Positions 24,756 through 33,854 of a stretch of 64,000 nt of DNA are shown here, one piece after another (position 1 is the stretch's first letter; every line of letters starts with the position of its first letter). Below the pieces are notes generated by a model. That model did no database searches, had not been told where the DNA came from, and worked only from the letters and a program-made list of their open reading frames with translations. Source of the stretch: Lentisphaerales bacterium (lineage in GTDB: Bacteria > Verrucomicrobiota > Lentisphaeria > Lentisphaerales > Lentisphaeraceae); assembly GCA_022446985.1 (NCBI GenBank), contig JAKVBD010000004.1:1-64000 (forward strand). The letters run 5' to 3'. The translations under genes were made by a program, and so were the position numbers.

Positions 24756-26797
24756 AAAAGTACATCGCTGTCATAATTTCACTGATTATCTTTATTGGTT
24801 ATGCCATGAGCAAAGCCAGAACACCAAATGATAATGAAAACGGTAAGGTTTATAAATTTCTTACAGCGCACTCGGGTTCTGCTCCGGCAACTGTGCCAAA
24901 TGCTTATCAATTCGCTGAATTACCATTGGTCTATGGCGGTCGTTTAAAGCCTTACGATACGCTTGCGAGAAATGCTTTAAGAGTAATCTCTGATTCTGAA
25001 AATATTTATCATAAAATAGATGGTAAATCAGTTAAGATTCCACCAGCAGTCTGGCTTCTGGATACGATCTCTGGAAATGAAAGAAGAAACGATTATCGCT
25101 GTTTTAGAATTTATAACTTAGAGTTGATTGATAAACTGGGATTACCGGATCGCAGTAAAGAGCGTTATAAGTATGAGCCTGCAGAGATCTATGGAGATCA
25201 TGAAATCGACCATAATCATGGAGACGGGCATTCTCATAAAGTAACACGCCGTCAGTTTATCCTTGAAGAAGCGAGGAGTGCCAGTGAAGTAGATGTCAAA
25301 AAGAGAAATGTATACCAGACTTCAGTTCTAAGTCTTGCGAAGAAAATCAATCTTTATGACCATTTGACGATCTCACACATCACTCAAGAAGTTCCAGATG
25401 ATATGGTCGTTCTGAGTTATAATCAGCTTTCACAGTTCATTGGCAGTAACTCGCCAAGGCCTATTCCGACTGAAAAGGGTGAGTGGGAAAGTGTGATTTT
25501 CATGAATGTTCGCAAATTTGGCGGAGAAGAGGCTACGGCCAGTTGGAGTGCTATGCGCGATATGCTGGCTTCCTGGAAGAAGGATGATTATGGTGCTTTT
25601 AATGAGGCACTTGCTACCTTTAAGAAAGTTTCACAAGAGAATATTGCTAAAACTCAGTCTTTCCTTGATGAAAAGGAAAAGACGATTGAAGAGCGCGAAG
25701 CAAATATTGAGAAGGAACTTGCCGGGCTTACCGGTAAAGAGCTTTTTGAAAAGCGTGAATCGATTTTGACCTGGGCATTTAACAGCCGCAGTTATCTGGA
25801 TTCACAGAGAGACCTTTGGGGTGTTGCTCTGAGTAAAATGAGCTTTGAAAGATTCTTTAATCACATGAGTCCATTTTATGTAAGTATGGCTTTTTACGTG
25901 ATGCTTTTTATCATCAGTTGTTTTGGATTGCTTTTTTGGCGTGAACATTTCTGGAAAGCTGCCTTTGTAGGTTTTGCAGTCACTTTCATTGTTCACACTT
26001 TTGCGGTTTGGTGTAGATGGTATATTTCCGGTTATCCTCCAGTAACGAATCTTTATTCTTCGGCAATTTTCATTGGCTGGGGTGTTGGCTTAGTCGGTAT
26101 AGTCTTAGAACTCATGTATAAGCGCTTCTTCGGTGTTTTAGTGAGTGCCATTGCCGGTTATATCTGCCTGTTTATATCAGTTAATTTATCTGGTGATGGT
26201 GATACCATGGGAACTATGGTTGCTGTTTTGGATACCAAGTTCTGGTTGGCCACGCATGTAATCACCATTACTCTTGGTTACACAGCCACTTTCCTTGCTG
26301 GCGGTATTGGACTTATATGGATTGTTGCCAAGCTATTTGGTGGAGTGACAAAACAATTCGATAAAGAGCTTCACCGCGCCATGTACGGGGTTATCTGTTA
26401 TGGAATGTTCCTTAGTTTTGTCGGTACTGTTCTTGGTGGTCTTTGGGCCGATGATTCATGGGGCCGTTTTTGGGGCTGGGACCCTAAAGAAAATGGCGCT
26501 CTTATGATTGTTCTGTGGAATGCAGTAATTCTTCATGCCAAGTGGGCTCATATTATAAAAACTAAAGGTATGGCAGCTCTCTGTCTATTTGGTAATGTTG
26601 TTACAGCCTGGAGTTGGTTCGGAGTGAACTTACTGAGTGTCGGACTTCACAGTTATGGCTTCACAAGTTCAGGAGCTTTCTGGCTTGGATTGTTCGCGCT
26701 GATTCACCTCTTACTTATAATCCTTTGTTCACTGCCACTTAAGTGCTGGGACGTTTTGAAGGAAGAGATTGTAGACGCTTCTCCAGAAAAAGCTTAA
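24752..26797 (+). CDS. ccsA: CcsA-type cytochrome c biogenesis protein
   Basis: 681 aa. The C-terminal half has eight or so membrane helices and the Trp-rich WWD haem-handling motif (WGRFWGWDPKENGALM) with flanking His residues, typical of CcsA/ResC. The N-terminal half is a long extracytoplasmic region (about 30-370) with a His-rich loop (DHEIDHNHGDGHSHK) and a coiled-coil stretch. This extended form is found in systems where CcsA is fused to a periplasmic domain. It completes the system II pair with ResB. A strong terminator follows. Confidence 0.9.
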   Translation: MKKYIAVIISLIIFIGYAMSKARTPNDNENGKVYKFLTAHSGSAPATVPNAYQFAELPLVYGGRLKPYDTLARNALRVISDSENIYHKIDGKSVKIPPAVWLLDTISGNERRNDYRCFRIYNLELIDKLGLPDRSKERYKYEPAEIYGDHEIDHNHGDGHSHKVTRRQFILEEARSASEVDVKKRNVYQTSVLSLAKKINLYDHLTISHITQEVPDDMVVLSYNQLSQFIGSNSPRPIPTEKGEWESVIFMNVRKFGGEEATASWSAMRDMLASWKKDDYGAFNEALATFKKVSQENIAKTQSFLDEKEKTIEEREANIEKELAGLTGKELFEKRESILTWAFNSRSYLDSQRDLWGVALSKMSFERFFNHMSPFYVSMAFYVMLFIISCFGLLFWREHFWKAAFVGFAVTFIVHTFAVWCRWYISGYPPVTNLYSSAIFIGWGVGLVGIVLELMYKRFFGVLVSAIAGYICLFISVNLSGDGDTMGTMVAVLDTKFWLATHVITITLGYTATFLAGGIGLIWIVAKLFGGVTKQFDKELHRAMYGVICYGMFLSFVGTVLGGLWADDSWGRFWGWDPKENGALMIVLWNAVILHAKWAHIIKTKGMAALCLFGNVVTAWSWFGVNLLSVGLHSYGFTSSGAFWLGLFALIHLLLIILCSLPLKCWDVLKEEIVDASPEKA

Positions 26798-26804
26798 AGA
26801 ATTC

Positions 26805-26866
26805 AAAGCCGACATTTTAGTCTATAGATGGTTGTAATGACTATCATGCAAAACTGTCGGCTTTTG
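26805..26866 (+). terminator. terminator after ccsA
   Basis: AAAGCCGACA and TGTCGGCTTTT pair over 10 bases, with a smaller TAGTC/GACTA hairpin within the loop, ending in a T-run. It closes the sigma-ResB-CcsA operon. Confidence 0.7.
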
Positions 26867-26951
26867 TGTATTTATATTTGGTGTGTGAAAAAATGTAATT
26901 AGCGCTCTAAAACTTCTCTTACTACTTTAGACAATTTCTCTTGGAAAATGA

Positions 26952-27006
26952 CAGGGCCGCAGGTTTCAAGGGGGAGAGGGAGGGGAGGGGAAGAACTGCG
27001 GCCCTG
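26952..27006 (+). other. GC-rich hairpin with a purine, G-rich loop
   Basis: CAGGGCCGCAG (26952-26962) and CTGCGGCCCTG (26996-27006) are perfect 11-bp inverted copies in an AT-rich region. The 33-base loop holds four G-runs of three to five (GGGGG, GGG, GGGG, GGGG) spaced by one to three bases, which fits a G-quadruplex motif, and several GGA triplets. No T-run follows, so it is not a standard terminator. Function unknown. Confidence 0.55.
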
Positions 27007-27061
27007 AATTGTATAAAATTTCTATAAAGAGTTAGTTGAGAATAAAGTACATACCCTGTTG

Positions 27062-27091
27062 TTGACGATGCTGCTCTTATTTTCCTAGAAT
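27062..27091 (+). promoter_or_regulatory. possible promoter of the Bax inhibitor-like gene
   Basis: TTGACG (27062-27067), 18 bases, TAGAAT (27086-27091). It would give a leader of about 185 bases before the start at 27284. The leader shows no riboswitch that I recognise. Confidence 0.4.
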
Positions 27092-27283
27092 AGCATTGCT
27101 CAAACTAATTACCAATTATTTTTTTTATATTAATTTTACTATACCTTTTTGTAGTTAAAGCTTTGTCAAATGAGGTATATAAACGATTTAAGTTCTTTAT
27201 GATGAGTCTACTTTAAAAAAGCACTGACTGGCCTATCTTATAGCTCTTCAATTTAAATTTATAGAAATAAGGGAGAAGATTAA

Positions 27284-27997
27284 ATGGCACATCCTGTGTT
27301 TGCTAATCCGGCACAAAGTAAACCTGACGATAGAGCAGGTTTCATTACAAAAACTTATATGCACTTAGCAGGTGCAATTCTCGTTTTTATGGGACTTGAA
27401 GCTCTTCTTTTAAATAGTGCAGAAGGTAAGAAGCTTGGGCAGGCTTTGATGGGCCACTGGATGTGGGTACTTGGTGCTTACGTGGTTGTGTCATGGTTAT
27501 GTTCATCTTTTGTTCACGGCGTTCAAAGCAAGTTTGGGCAGTACGTATGTTTGGGAATATACATAGCGGCTGAAACAGTTATTTTTCTGCCATTATTGAT
27601 GATTGCCCAGTCAGTCGCCGCGGAATCGGGTCTGGCTGCTAATAGCTTAATTTTTAGAGCAGCAATGATCACGCTTAGTGGATTCCTTGCACTAACAGCA
27701 ATTGCTTTCGTTACTCGTAAGAACTTTTCTTTCTTGAGAGGTTTCTTAATGTGGGGTGGTGTTCTGGCACTTATCCTTATTGGTTGTAGCTTTTTGTTTG
27801 GCTTAAACCTTGGGATCTGGTTCTCAGTCGCCATGGTTGGCTTTGCTGGAGCAGCGATTCTATATGATACATCAAATGTAATACACGAGTACGGCGAAGA
27901 TCAGTATGTTGGTGCATCGCTACAATTATTTGCTTCTTTCGCCTTAATGTTGTGGTACGTCTTGAGAATTGTTATCTCACTTGCATCATCTGATTAA
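27284..27997 (+). CDS. Bax inhibitor-1/YccA family membrane protein
   Basis: 237 aa with seven membrane helices. The N-terminus includes FITKTYMHLAGAILVFMGLEALL and the C-terminus the acidic AAILYDTSNVIHEYGEDQYVGASLQLFASF, the YccA/UPF0005 signature. Family members are pH-sensitive calcium leak channels or regulators of membrane protein turnover by FtsH. AGGGAGAAG precedes the ATG. It stands alone, closed by a terminator. Confidence 0.9.
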   Translation: MAHPVFANPAQSKPDDRAGFITKTYMHLAGAILVFMGLEALLLNSAEGKKLGQALMGHWMWVLGAYVVVSWLCSSFVHGVQSKFGQYVCLGIYIAAETVIFLPLLMIAQSVAAESGLAANSLIFRAAMITLSGFLALTAIAFVTRKNFSFLRGFLMWGGVLALILIGCSFLFGLNLGIWFSVAMVGFAGAAILYDTSNVIHEYGEDQYVGASLQLFASFALMLWYVLRIVISLASSD

Positions 27998-28020
27998 GAA
28001 GCTTTTTAGAATTTAGATTT

Positions 28021-28054
28021 AGGCCCTGTTTTTATAAGCGGGGCCTATTTTTTT
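28021..28054 (+). terminator. terminator shared by the Bax inhibitor-like gene and the lpxB end
   Basis: AGGCCCTG ... CGGGGCCT with an eight-base T-run (28047-28054). The lpxB stop codon (28045-28047, minus strand) lies in the right arm, so the T-run also encodes the last lysines of LpxB. Confidence 0.75.
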
Positions 28055-29172
28055 GTATTATTGACAGTCTCGATAATACACTCGGCAGCTCTTTTCAAGG
28101 TTCCTTTTTTACCTCCAAGTTTTTCAACTACAGAGGCCATGCCTTTTTGAACAGCCTGGTAGCGTCTGCCATCGGGTAGTATCTTTTCAAGTGCCGGAGA
28201 TAAGACTTCGGGTCGAACTTCGCCTTGCAAGAATTCTTCGTAGACGACGTCTCCTTCTATGACATTTGGCATAGTGAAAAATGGAATCTTGACCAAAGTC
28301 ATAGCCATGAGGTATGTCAGTGGGTTTAAACGGTAGCAAGAAATTAATGGTAAGCCGAGGATAGCTGCCTGTACAGTAACAGTACCAGATGCAGCGATAC
28401 CGGCAGCAGCTCTTCGCATCCATTGCGTTGTGTTGCCGCATTCCACGGTAAAGTTCCCTGGGCAATCGGTCAACTTTGGTAAAAGCTCTTTAATGTGATC
28501 GCGGATTTTTTCTCGAGGCGCAGGAATGACAAATTTTAAATTTGGTTTGGTTAATCTGATTTTATCTGCAGTTTCAACAAATGGTTTCAACAGTCTTTTG
28601 ATTTCGCTAAAGCGACTGCCTGGTAAAAGAAGGACTGTGTCTTTCTCTCTCTCTGTAGCTGTTGTCGTATCATTGAGGATCTCAGCAAGAGGGTGTCCGA
28701 CGAATTCAACATCGAGATCGGTGTCTTTATAAACATCCTTTTCAAATGGAAAGATAACCATCATCTTGGTAACGACACGCGCTATTTTAGGGATGCGCTT
28801 TTTATGCCAGGCCCAGACTTGTGGACTCACGTAGTAGCAAACAGGGATGTTGAGCTCATGAAGCTTTTCGGCATAACGGAGATTAAAACCAGGGTAGTCG
28901 ATGAGAACGACGGCGTCAGGCCTTTGTTTGTCGGCTTCTTCGACCAACATATTGAAAATCTTTTTGAAGGTTGGGTAGAGTTTGGCAACTTCGATTATGC
29001 CCATGACTCCAAGCTCAGTGGAATCGACCATTAGATCAAGGCCTTCCTGCTTCATTTCTTCGCCACCCATGCCGCTAATTTCGACATTTGGAACCAGTTT
29101 TTTGAGTTCGCGGCTTATACGGGCCCCGTAGGTATCCCCAGAAGATTCACCGGCAATAATCCAGATTTTCAT
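28045..29172 (-). CDS. lpxB: lipid-A-disaccharide synthase
   Basis: 375 aa, family length. LpxB joins UDP-diacylglucosamine to lipid X in lipid A synthesis on the inner face of the inner membrane. Visible signatures: the start KIWIIAGESSGDTYGARI, then NVEISGMGGEEM, VLIDYPGFNLRYAE, YYVSPQVWAWHKKR, LLLPGSRFSEIKRL and AAAGIAASGTVTVQAAILGLP. It has no lpx neighbours here. Its presence shows the organism makes lipid A. Confidence 0.95.
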   Translation of the reverse strand: MKIWIIAGESSGDTYGARISRELKKLVPNVEISGMGGEEMKQEGLDLMVDSTELGVMGIIEVAKLYPTFKKIFNMLVEEADKQRPDAVVLIDYPGFNLRYAEKLHELNIPVCYYVSPQVWAWHKKRIPKIARVVTKMMVIFPFEKDVYKDTDLDVEFVGHPLAEILNDTTTATEREKDTVLLLPGSRFSEIKRLLKPFVETADKIRLTKPNLKFVIPAPREKIRDHIKELLPKLTDCPGNFTVECGNTTQWMRRAAAGIAASGTVTVQAAILGLPLISCYRLNPLTYLMAMTLVKIPFFTMPNVIEGDVVYEEFLQGEVRPEVLSPALEKILPDGRRYQAVQKGMASVVEKLGGKKGTLKRAAECIIETVNNTKK

Positions 29173-29250
29173 TAAATTCCTTCATAAAATTTGCACTAAC
29201 TTAGTGCCATTTTTTCAGGACTCCACAAGAGAGCTCTACTAATTGATCAA

Positions 29251-29281
29251 CAAAAAAGGCAGCCCAATCTTTAGGCTGCCT
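29251..29281 (-). terminator. terminator of hsp20
   Basis: On the minus strand GGCAGCC-TAAAGATT-GGCTGCC followed by TTTTTT. Confidence 0.8.
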
Positions 29282-29282
29282 C

Positions 29283-29305
29283 TGCGGATTGTCCCTCCTA
29301 CCGCA
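29283..29305 (-). other. hairpin directly after the hsp20 stop
   Basis: On the minus strand TGCGG-TAGGAGGGACAAT-CCGCA begins right after the TAA and precedes the terminator. The loop exposes AGGAGG, a Shine-Dalgarno-like or GGA-type sequence in a hairpin loop. Confidence 0.4.
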
Positions 29306-29731
29306 TTAATTGATAGAGATGTTGATAACTTTGTCTTCTTTCGCAACTTTTGGAAGAGTCAGGGTTAGTATACCGTTACTGCATCTTGCAGAAATTCCGG
29401 TAGTATCGATATTTTCCGGTAGTGTAACCTTGCGTTCATACTTAGCAGAAGATATCTCTCTTCTAACCCAAACAGATTTTTCTACTTCTGTTTTATCTTC
29501 ACTGCTTTGTTGCTTTTCTGCAGAAACTGCCAGGAGTCTGTCTTCCAGGTTTATGTTGATTTCACTTTTATCGTAACCAGGCAGTTCAAACTGCAGAATC
29601 AGTTCTTTGTCACTGGCTTTAGCGTTCATGGCCGGAGTGATGCTTTTAGGCGCTGGGCTTTTATAGCTTCTTTCATTGAAGAAAAGATCAACGATGTCTT
29701 CGAAAGGTCTTAGTTGTGTTAGTGTGCTCAT
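29306..29731 (-). CDS. Hsp20-family small heat shock protein
   Basis: 141 aa. A holdase chaperone with the alpha-crystallin domain (about 35-135): LILQFELPGYDKSEININLEDRLL, WVRREISSAKYERKVTLPENID and the GILTLTLPK strand. TTAAGGAG precedes the ATG at 29731. No CIRCE element or other recognisable heat-shock operator is seen upstream. Confidence 0.92.
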   Translation of the reverse strand: MSTLTQLRPFEDIVDLFFNERSYKSPAPKSITPAMNAKASDKELILQFELPGYDKSEININLEDRLLAVSAEKQQSSEDKTEVEKSVWVRREISSAKYERKVTLPENIDTTGISARCSNGILTLTLPKVAKEDKVINISIN

Positions 29732-29992
29732 AATACTTCTCCTTAATCATTCTTTGTATTTGTTGCTGTCCTATATTGCAAATCTTATTCCATAGAGTTT
29801 TGAGGAGTCGTATCTATCTTGTTATCAATTAAATAAAAATATTTGTAAGGATATTTCGATATCATTTGGAGAGATGTAAGTATGTCAAATATTCTCACTT
29901 GCGAAAAATTGACACAGGTGTTTTTGACGCTGGGTTGCAGATCTAGATGATCACCTTATATTTGAGCAAAATTATGAGGCAGACGGAAACAA

Positions 29993-31093
29993 ATGAAGAT
30001 AAGAGAAGTTAAGATTGGGACTGTGAAAATCGGTGGCGATAACCCGATTATGGTTCAATCTATGGCTGCTACCAGAACACAAGACCGTGAAGCAACCTTA
30101 AAGCAGATTAACAGTATCTGGGAAGCCGGAGCTGGTTTGGTACGTGTCGCTATAGATAATAAAGATGACGTAGAAGCTTTAAAATGGTTGCGTGAAAGGA
30201 CGGAGGCTAACCTTGTTGTTGACCTTCAAGAAAATTATCTTCTGGCAGAAAAAGTGGCTCCTTTTGTTCAAAAGTTCCGTTATAATCCAGGGCACCTTCA
30301 TCATTTACAAAAGAAAAAGACCATTGAAGAAAAAGTAGAGTGGTTGGTAAATATCGCTAAGGAACATGATTGTGCGATTCGCATAGGAGTGAACTGCGGC
30401 AGTGTTGCCCCGGCTTTTCTAGAAAAGTACGGCGATAAGGATGAGGCAATCATTCAGAGTGCGGTTTACCATGTCGAACTTATGGATAAGTTTGGCTTCG
30501 AAAACTTTTGTGTTTCGATTAAAGATTCAGATCCTGAAGAAGTCATAAAACTAAATAAGAGATTTTTTCAGCTTAGATCGGATATCCCACTGCATCTAGG
30601 AGTGACTGAAGCTGGTATGCCTCCTGCAGGTGTTATTAAAACCAGACAGGCTTTTGAAAATCTTATACCAGATGGCATTGGCTCTACTGTCCGTGTAAGC
30701 TTAACTTTGCCGTTTGATAATAAAGCGGAAGAAATTCGCGTTGGTGATCAAATTGTCAGTGATATTCAGGCAGGTAAATTCTGGAATGAGAAGTTCCAAA
30801 CTGATGGATACAATATAATTTCGTGTCCAAGCTGTTCTCGTGTTGAGAATGAAAAGTTCATTGTTTTGGCAGAAAAGGTCAAAGAGTTAACTGAAAAGCT
30901 TGGTGAGAAGAAAATGACCATTGCTGTTATGGGTTGCCGGGTAAATGGACCAGGTGAAACAGATGATGCTGATCTTGGACTCTGGTGTGGGCCGAAGACT
31001 GTTAACTTTAAGCGTGGAGAAGAGAGTATAGGCAGCTATACTTATGATGAAATTATTCCAGCACTTGAAGAAGAAATTAAAAAATTTAACTAA
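29993..31093 (+). CDS. ispG: 4-hydroxy-3-methylbut-2-en-1-yl diphosphate synthase
   Basis: 366 aa, the shorter bacterial form. IspG makes HMBPP in the MEP isoprenoid pathway using a 4Fe-4S cluster. Signatures: [17 protein letters not shown] at the start, [25 protein letters not shown] and the cluster cysteines in ISCPSCSR and [12 protein letters not shown] at 29993 is well placed. An imperfect hairpin (TCCACT/AGTGGA) lies after the stop. Confidence 0.95.
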   Translation: MKIREVKIGTVKIGGDNPIMVQSMAATRTQDREATLKQINSIWEAGAGLVRVAIDNKDDVEALKWLRERTEANLVVDLQENYLLAEKVAPFVQKFRYNPGHLHHLQKKKTIEEKVEWLVNIAKEHDCAIRIGVNCGSVAPAFLEKYGDKDEAIIQSAVYHVELMDKFGFENFCVSIKDSDPEEVIKLNKRFFQLRSDIPLHLGVTEAGMPPAGVIKTRQAFENLIPDGIGSTVRVSLTLPFDNKAEEIRVGDQIVSDIQAGKFWNEKFQTDGYNIISCPSCSRVENEKFIVLAEKVKELTEKLGEKKMTIAVMGCRVNGPGETDDADLGLWCGPKTVNFKRGEESIGSYTYDEIIPALEEEIKKFN

Positions 31094-31147
31094 TTTTTAA
31101 TATTCAATCCACTATATCTTGTTTTTGAGTGGAGTAGTTGTTAGTTT

Positions 31148-31999
31148 TTGTCTAAAGTTATCAGTTGTGAGATCTTTGGTAAATATATGACAGCCCTGCA
31201 CTATAGTGATTCAAAGTGGCAAACTTTTCTTGAGCAAAATGACTTATTGGATTTTGAGTCGATTTGGTCGAGAGAGGATGAATGGTTTGAGGAACCGAAT
31301 CATCGCAGCTTCAAGAACGGTTGGAGTGGTGTGGCACGAATTGAAATTGATAGGCGTGTCCTTTATCTGAAGAAACAGAGCAACTATATAACATTTTCTC
31401 CAAAGTATCCTTTGGGAACGACTTTGGCTCGGCGTGAGTTTGAGAATATTCAGATGTTTAATGAAAATGGAATTCCAAGTCTCAAAGTTGTGGGCTCTGG
31501 TTGCCGGAAAGTTAAGAATGAACTGCAGGCGATCATTTTAACAGAAGGCCTTGAAGAATATAAGAGTCTTTATGAAATGATGGTGTTTCTAAAGACAAAT
31601 GATTTACCCTTCCAGATCAAAAGATCTTTTATCGAAGATGTTGCCAATTTGATTCACAAAGCACACGTGCAGAATATCCTTCATAATAACCTCTATCCAA
31701 AACATATATTCATTGCAAATGAGTACTTTCAGGGAAGACTTCCTAAAGATAAACCGGGAAGTCGCTTCATAGATTTAGAAGGAGCTAAGAAAGCTTTAAT
31801 TCTTGACCGGCGTGCGCGTGATTTAGCCACTTTAAATCGCCGATCAAATTTTTGGAGCCGCACCCAACGGTTATTTTTCCTTTTAAAGTATCTCGGTAAA
31901 TCAAGGGTCGATACAGAGGTCAGACAGTTTATAAAAACATTGACTAAAAGACGCAAAAAGAAAATAGCCAAAGTATTGAAAAAACTGCTTTTGCAGTAA
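31148..31999 (+). CDS. WaaP/Kdo kinase-like lipopolysaccharide kinase
   Basis: 283 aa from TTG 31148; an in-frame ATG at 31187 is an equal candidate (270 aa). The sequence has the compact kinase fold of the InaA/WaaP/KdkA family: LYLKKQSNYITFSPKYPLG near the start, ARREFENIQMFNENGIPSL, then ANLIHKAHVQNILHNNLYPKHIF (catalytic loop-like) and SRFIDLEGAKKA (metal-binding Asp). These enzymes phosphorylate heptose or Kdo of LPS, which fits lpxB nearby. The C-terminus is very basic. Confidence 0.75.
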   Translation: MSKVISCEIFGKYMTALHYSDSKWQTFLEQNDLLDFESIWSREDEWFEEPNHRSFKNGWSGVARIEIDRRVLYLKKQSNYITFSPKYPLGTTLARREFENIQMFNENGIPSLKVVGSGCRKVKNELQAIILTEGLEEYKSLYEMMVFLKTNDLPFQIKRSFIEDVANLIHKAHVQNILHNNLYPKHIFIANEYFQGRLPKDKPGSRFIDLEGAKKALILDRRARDLATLNRRSNFWSRTQRLFFLLKYLGKSRVDTEVRQFIKTLTKRRKKKIAKVLKKLLLQ

Positions 32000-32623
32000 T
32001 TACTCTTCGTCAATTAATGAAACATTCCAGTAGAAGGAATCGATAAAAGTTTTCCATGAGTTCGGAAGCTTTTGACCGAGCTGGCACTGAAGTGCAGACC
32101 ATTTAGGTTTTATCGGTTTCTTTAATAGCTTCATGTTTGCTTCTTCTGGAGTTCTTGCAGCTTTTTTTGTGTTACAAGGTAAGCATGATAACGCGACATT
32201 TTCCCAGGATGTATTTCCTCCGCGTGAGCGAGGAATTATGTGATCTATGTTAAGCTGTTTTACTGGGAACCGCTTGTAACAATACTGGCATGTATAGTTA
32301 TCTCTTATAAAGATGTTTCTTCGAGAGAATTTGGCATCGCGTGAAGTCTGTCCACTGTATTCCGCAAGAATGATAACCTCAGGGGCGAGGAATTCGAACT
32401 TTTTACAGCTGATGATTTTGTGCTGGTCTACTTTTGCTATAATTGATAAGTCTGACCATGTATTGACCCATTCTTCAAAGCCATAGGTGACGAAATCTGA
32501 ACCGAGAGCTCTGGCGGAGCCACAGTAGATCTTGCCGATTGCATCTTTAACGTTAATGGTATTTACAGGTTGCCAACCTTTATTTAGAACCAGGGTACGT
32601 GACTGAAGTGCGTCTATTGACAT
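32000..32623 (-). CDS. HNH endonuclease
   Basis: 207 aa. The HNH fold has zinc cysteines CQYC and CLPC around LNIDHIIPRSRGGNTSWENVALSC, the canonical HNH motif (H, N, N/H). GAGGAGG lies before the ATG. This short stand-alone type (McrA/5-methylcytosine-like group) is common in PVC and Bacteroidetes genomes; a DNA-processing role is inferred. Ends immediately next to the convergent WaaP-like gene. Confidence 0.88.
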   Translation of the reverse strand: MSIDALQSRTLVLNKGWQPVNTINVKDAIGKIYCGSARALGSDFVTYGFEEWVNTWSDLSIIAKVDQHKIISCKKFEFLAPEVIILAEYSGQTSRDAKFSRRNIFIRDNYTCQYCYKRFPVKQLNIDHIIPRSRGGNTSWENVALSCLPCNTKKAARTPEEANMKLLKKPIKPKWSALQCQLGQKLPNSWKTFIDSFYWNVSLIDEE

Positions 32624-32781
32624 TTGTCCTCCTCGGGTAAGGTATATTATTACCTATATTAATTATAAAGAGGTTTATGCCAAATATCAATTGATTAAAG
32701 TATTGTTAATTAATGGTTTCCGTATTATATGAAATCTATAAAGAATATTGAGTGATAGTTTTATCTTTGTGTGAAATGGCG

Positions 32782-32982
32782 TTAATAATGTGGTGGCGGC
32801 TTATCATTCATACTGTCTTGTACAGTCGTTACGGATTTGTTTAACTGTTCAATTTTCTTTTGTAAATCGTCAACAGAGCGTTGCTGTTCGATGACGATTT
32901 GGTTTAAATCTTCGAGCATTTGGTCCTGATAACTGACAATCGATTCCAGTTCAATGACTCTGGCTTCAAGTTCTTGACTCAT
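32782..32982 (-). CDS. slyX: SlyX-family coiled-coil protein
   Basis: 66 aa, an almost continuous coiled coil (LEARVIELESIVSYQDQMLEDL) ending in the characteristic KPPPHY. SlyX is a small conserved protein of unknown role. ATG at 32982 with AGAAAGGAA upstream. Confidence 0.85.
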   Translation of the reverse strand: MSQELEARVIELESIVSYQDQMLEDLNQIVIEQQRSVDDLQKKIEQLNKSVTTVQDSMNDKPPPHY

Positions 32983-33064
32983 TTTTTCCTTTCTAGATAA
33001 TAATGGTTGTTAATTTACGGCATGACTATACTTTGGCTGCAAATTGTAACAATCGGTAATAGAC

Positions 33065-33844
33065 TTGGATAGCGAATTTTTTAATAACCTGACTCTGTTT
33101 CATTGGGTACTTCTGTATGTGAGTGGCTTAATTGTTGGTTTTGCTAAGACTGGAGTAGCGGGAATTGGTATTCTCGCAGTGCCTATCTTTGCAGAGATTT
33201 TTCCAGCGGAGAAGTCGGCAGGTATCTTACTACCTGTGCTTTGCATAGCAGATATTCTTGCTGTTTCTTATTATCGTCGTCATGCTGATTGGAAGAAGAT
33301 ACTGCCTCTTATTCCATGGGTAGCCGTCGGTCTTGGTGTTGCAACATGGTTTTATTTTTCAGGAAGGCAGGAAGGAACCTTTATGGAAACCTTCATTAAA
33401 TCCTACATGAAACCAACGATAGGGATCATTGTACTGACCGTTTTAGCCTTATCTATTTGGCGTGAAAAACATAAAGAAGTTCCAGATGGTAAATTAATTG
33501 CCGTTGGAACTGGTTTTTCGGCCGGTTTTACCAGTATGCTGGCAAATGCAGCAGGGCCCATTATGAACATTTATTTATTGGTTATGAAGTTACCGAAGAA
33601 GGCCTTCATAGGGACTTCAGCCTGGTTCTTTTTATTGATAAACTACGTAAAACTTCCACTTATGTACTTTGGGGCTGGATCGATTACAACTGAGTCACTC
33701 AAGATGAACGCAGCGTTGATTCCGGCCGTATTACTGGGCGGTCTACTTGGAATCAAAGCCGTGAAGTATATTCCGGAAGACAAGTTTAAACGTGCTGTTC
33801 ATTGCCTAGTTTTTGCAGCTTGTATTAAGTTAATATTTGCTTGA
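33065..33844 (+). CDS. TauE/SafE-family sulfite or organic acid exporter
   Basis: 259 aa with seven to eight membrane helices. Family features: GLIVGFAKTGVAGIGILAVP at the first helix and AGFTSMLANAAGPIMNIYLL in the middle, the paired TauE/SafE repeats. The start is TTG 33065; no better start is visible. The substrate cannot be deduced. Converges on the phytochelatin synthase gene with a gap of only 10 bases. Confidence 0.88.
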   Translation: MDSEFFNNLTLFHWVLLYVSGLIVGFAKTGVAGIGILAVPIFAEIFPAEKSAGILLPVLCIADILAVSYYRRHADWKKILPLIPWVAVGLGVATWFYFSGRQEGTFMETFIKSYMKPTIGIIVLTVLALSIWREKHKEVPDGKLIAVGTGFSAGFTSMLANAAGPIMNIYLLVMKLPKKAFIGTSAWFFLLINYVKLPLMYFGAGSITTESLKMNAALIPAVLLGGLLGIKAVKYIPEDKFKRAVHCLVFAACIKLIFA

Positions 33845-33854
33845 TAGATTAAGA

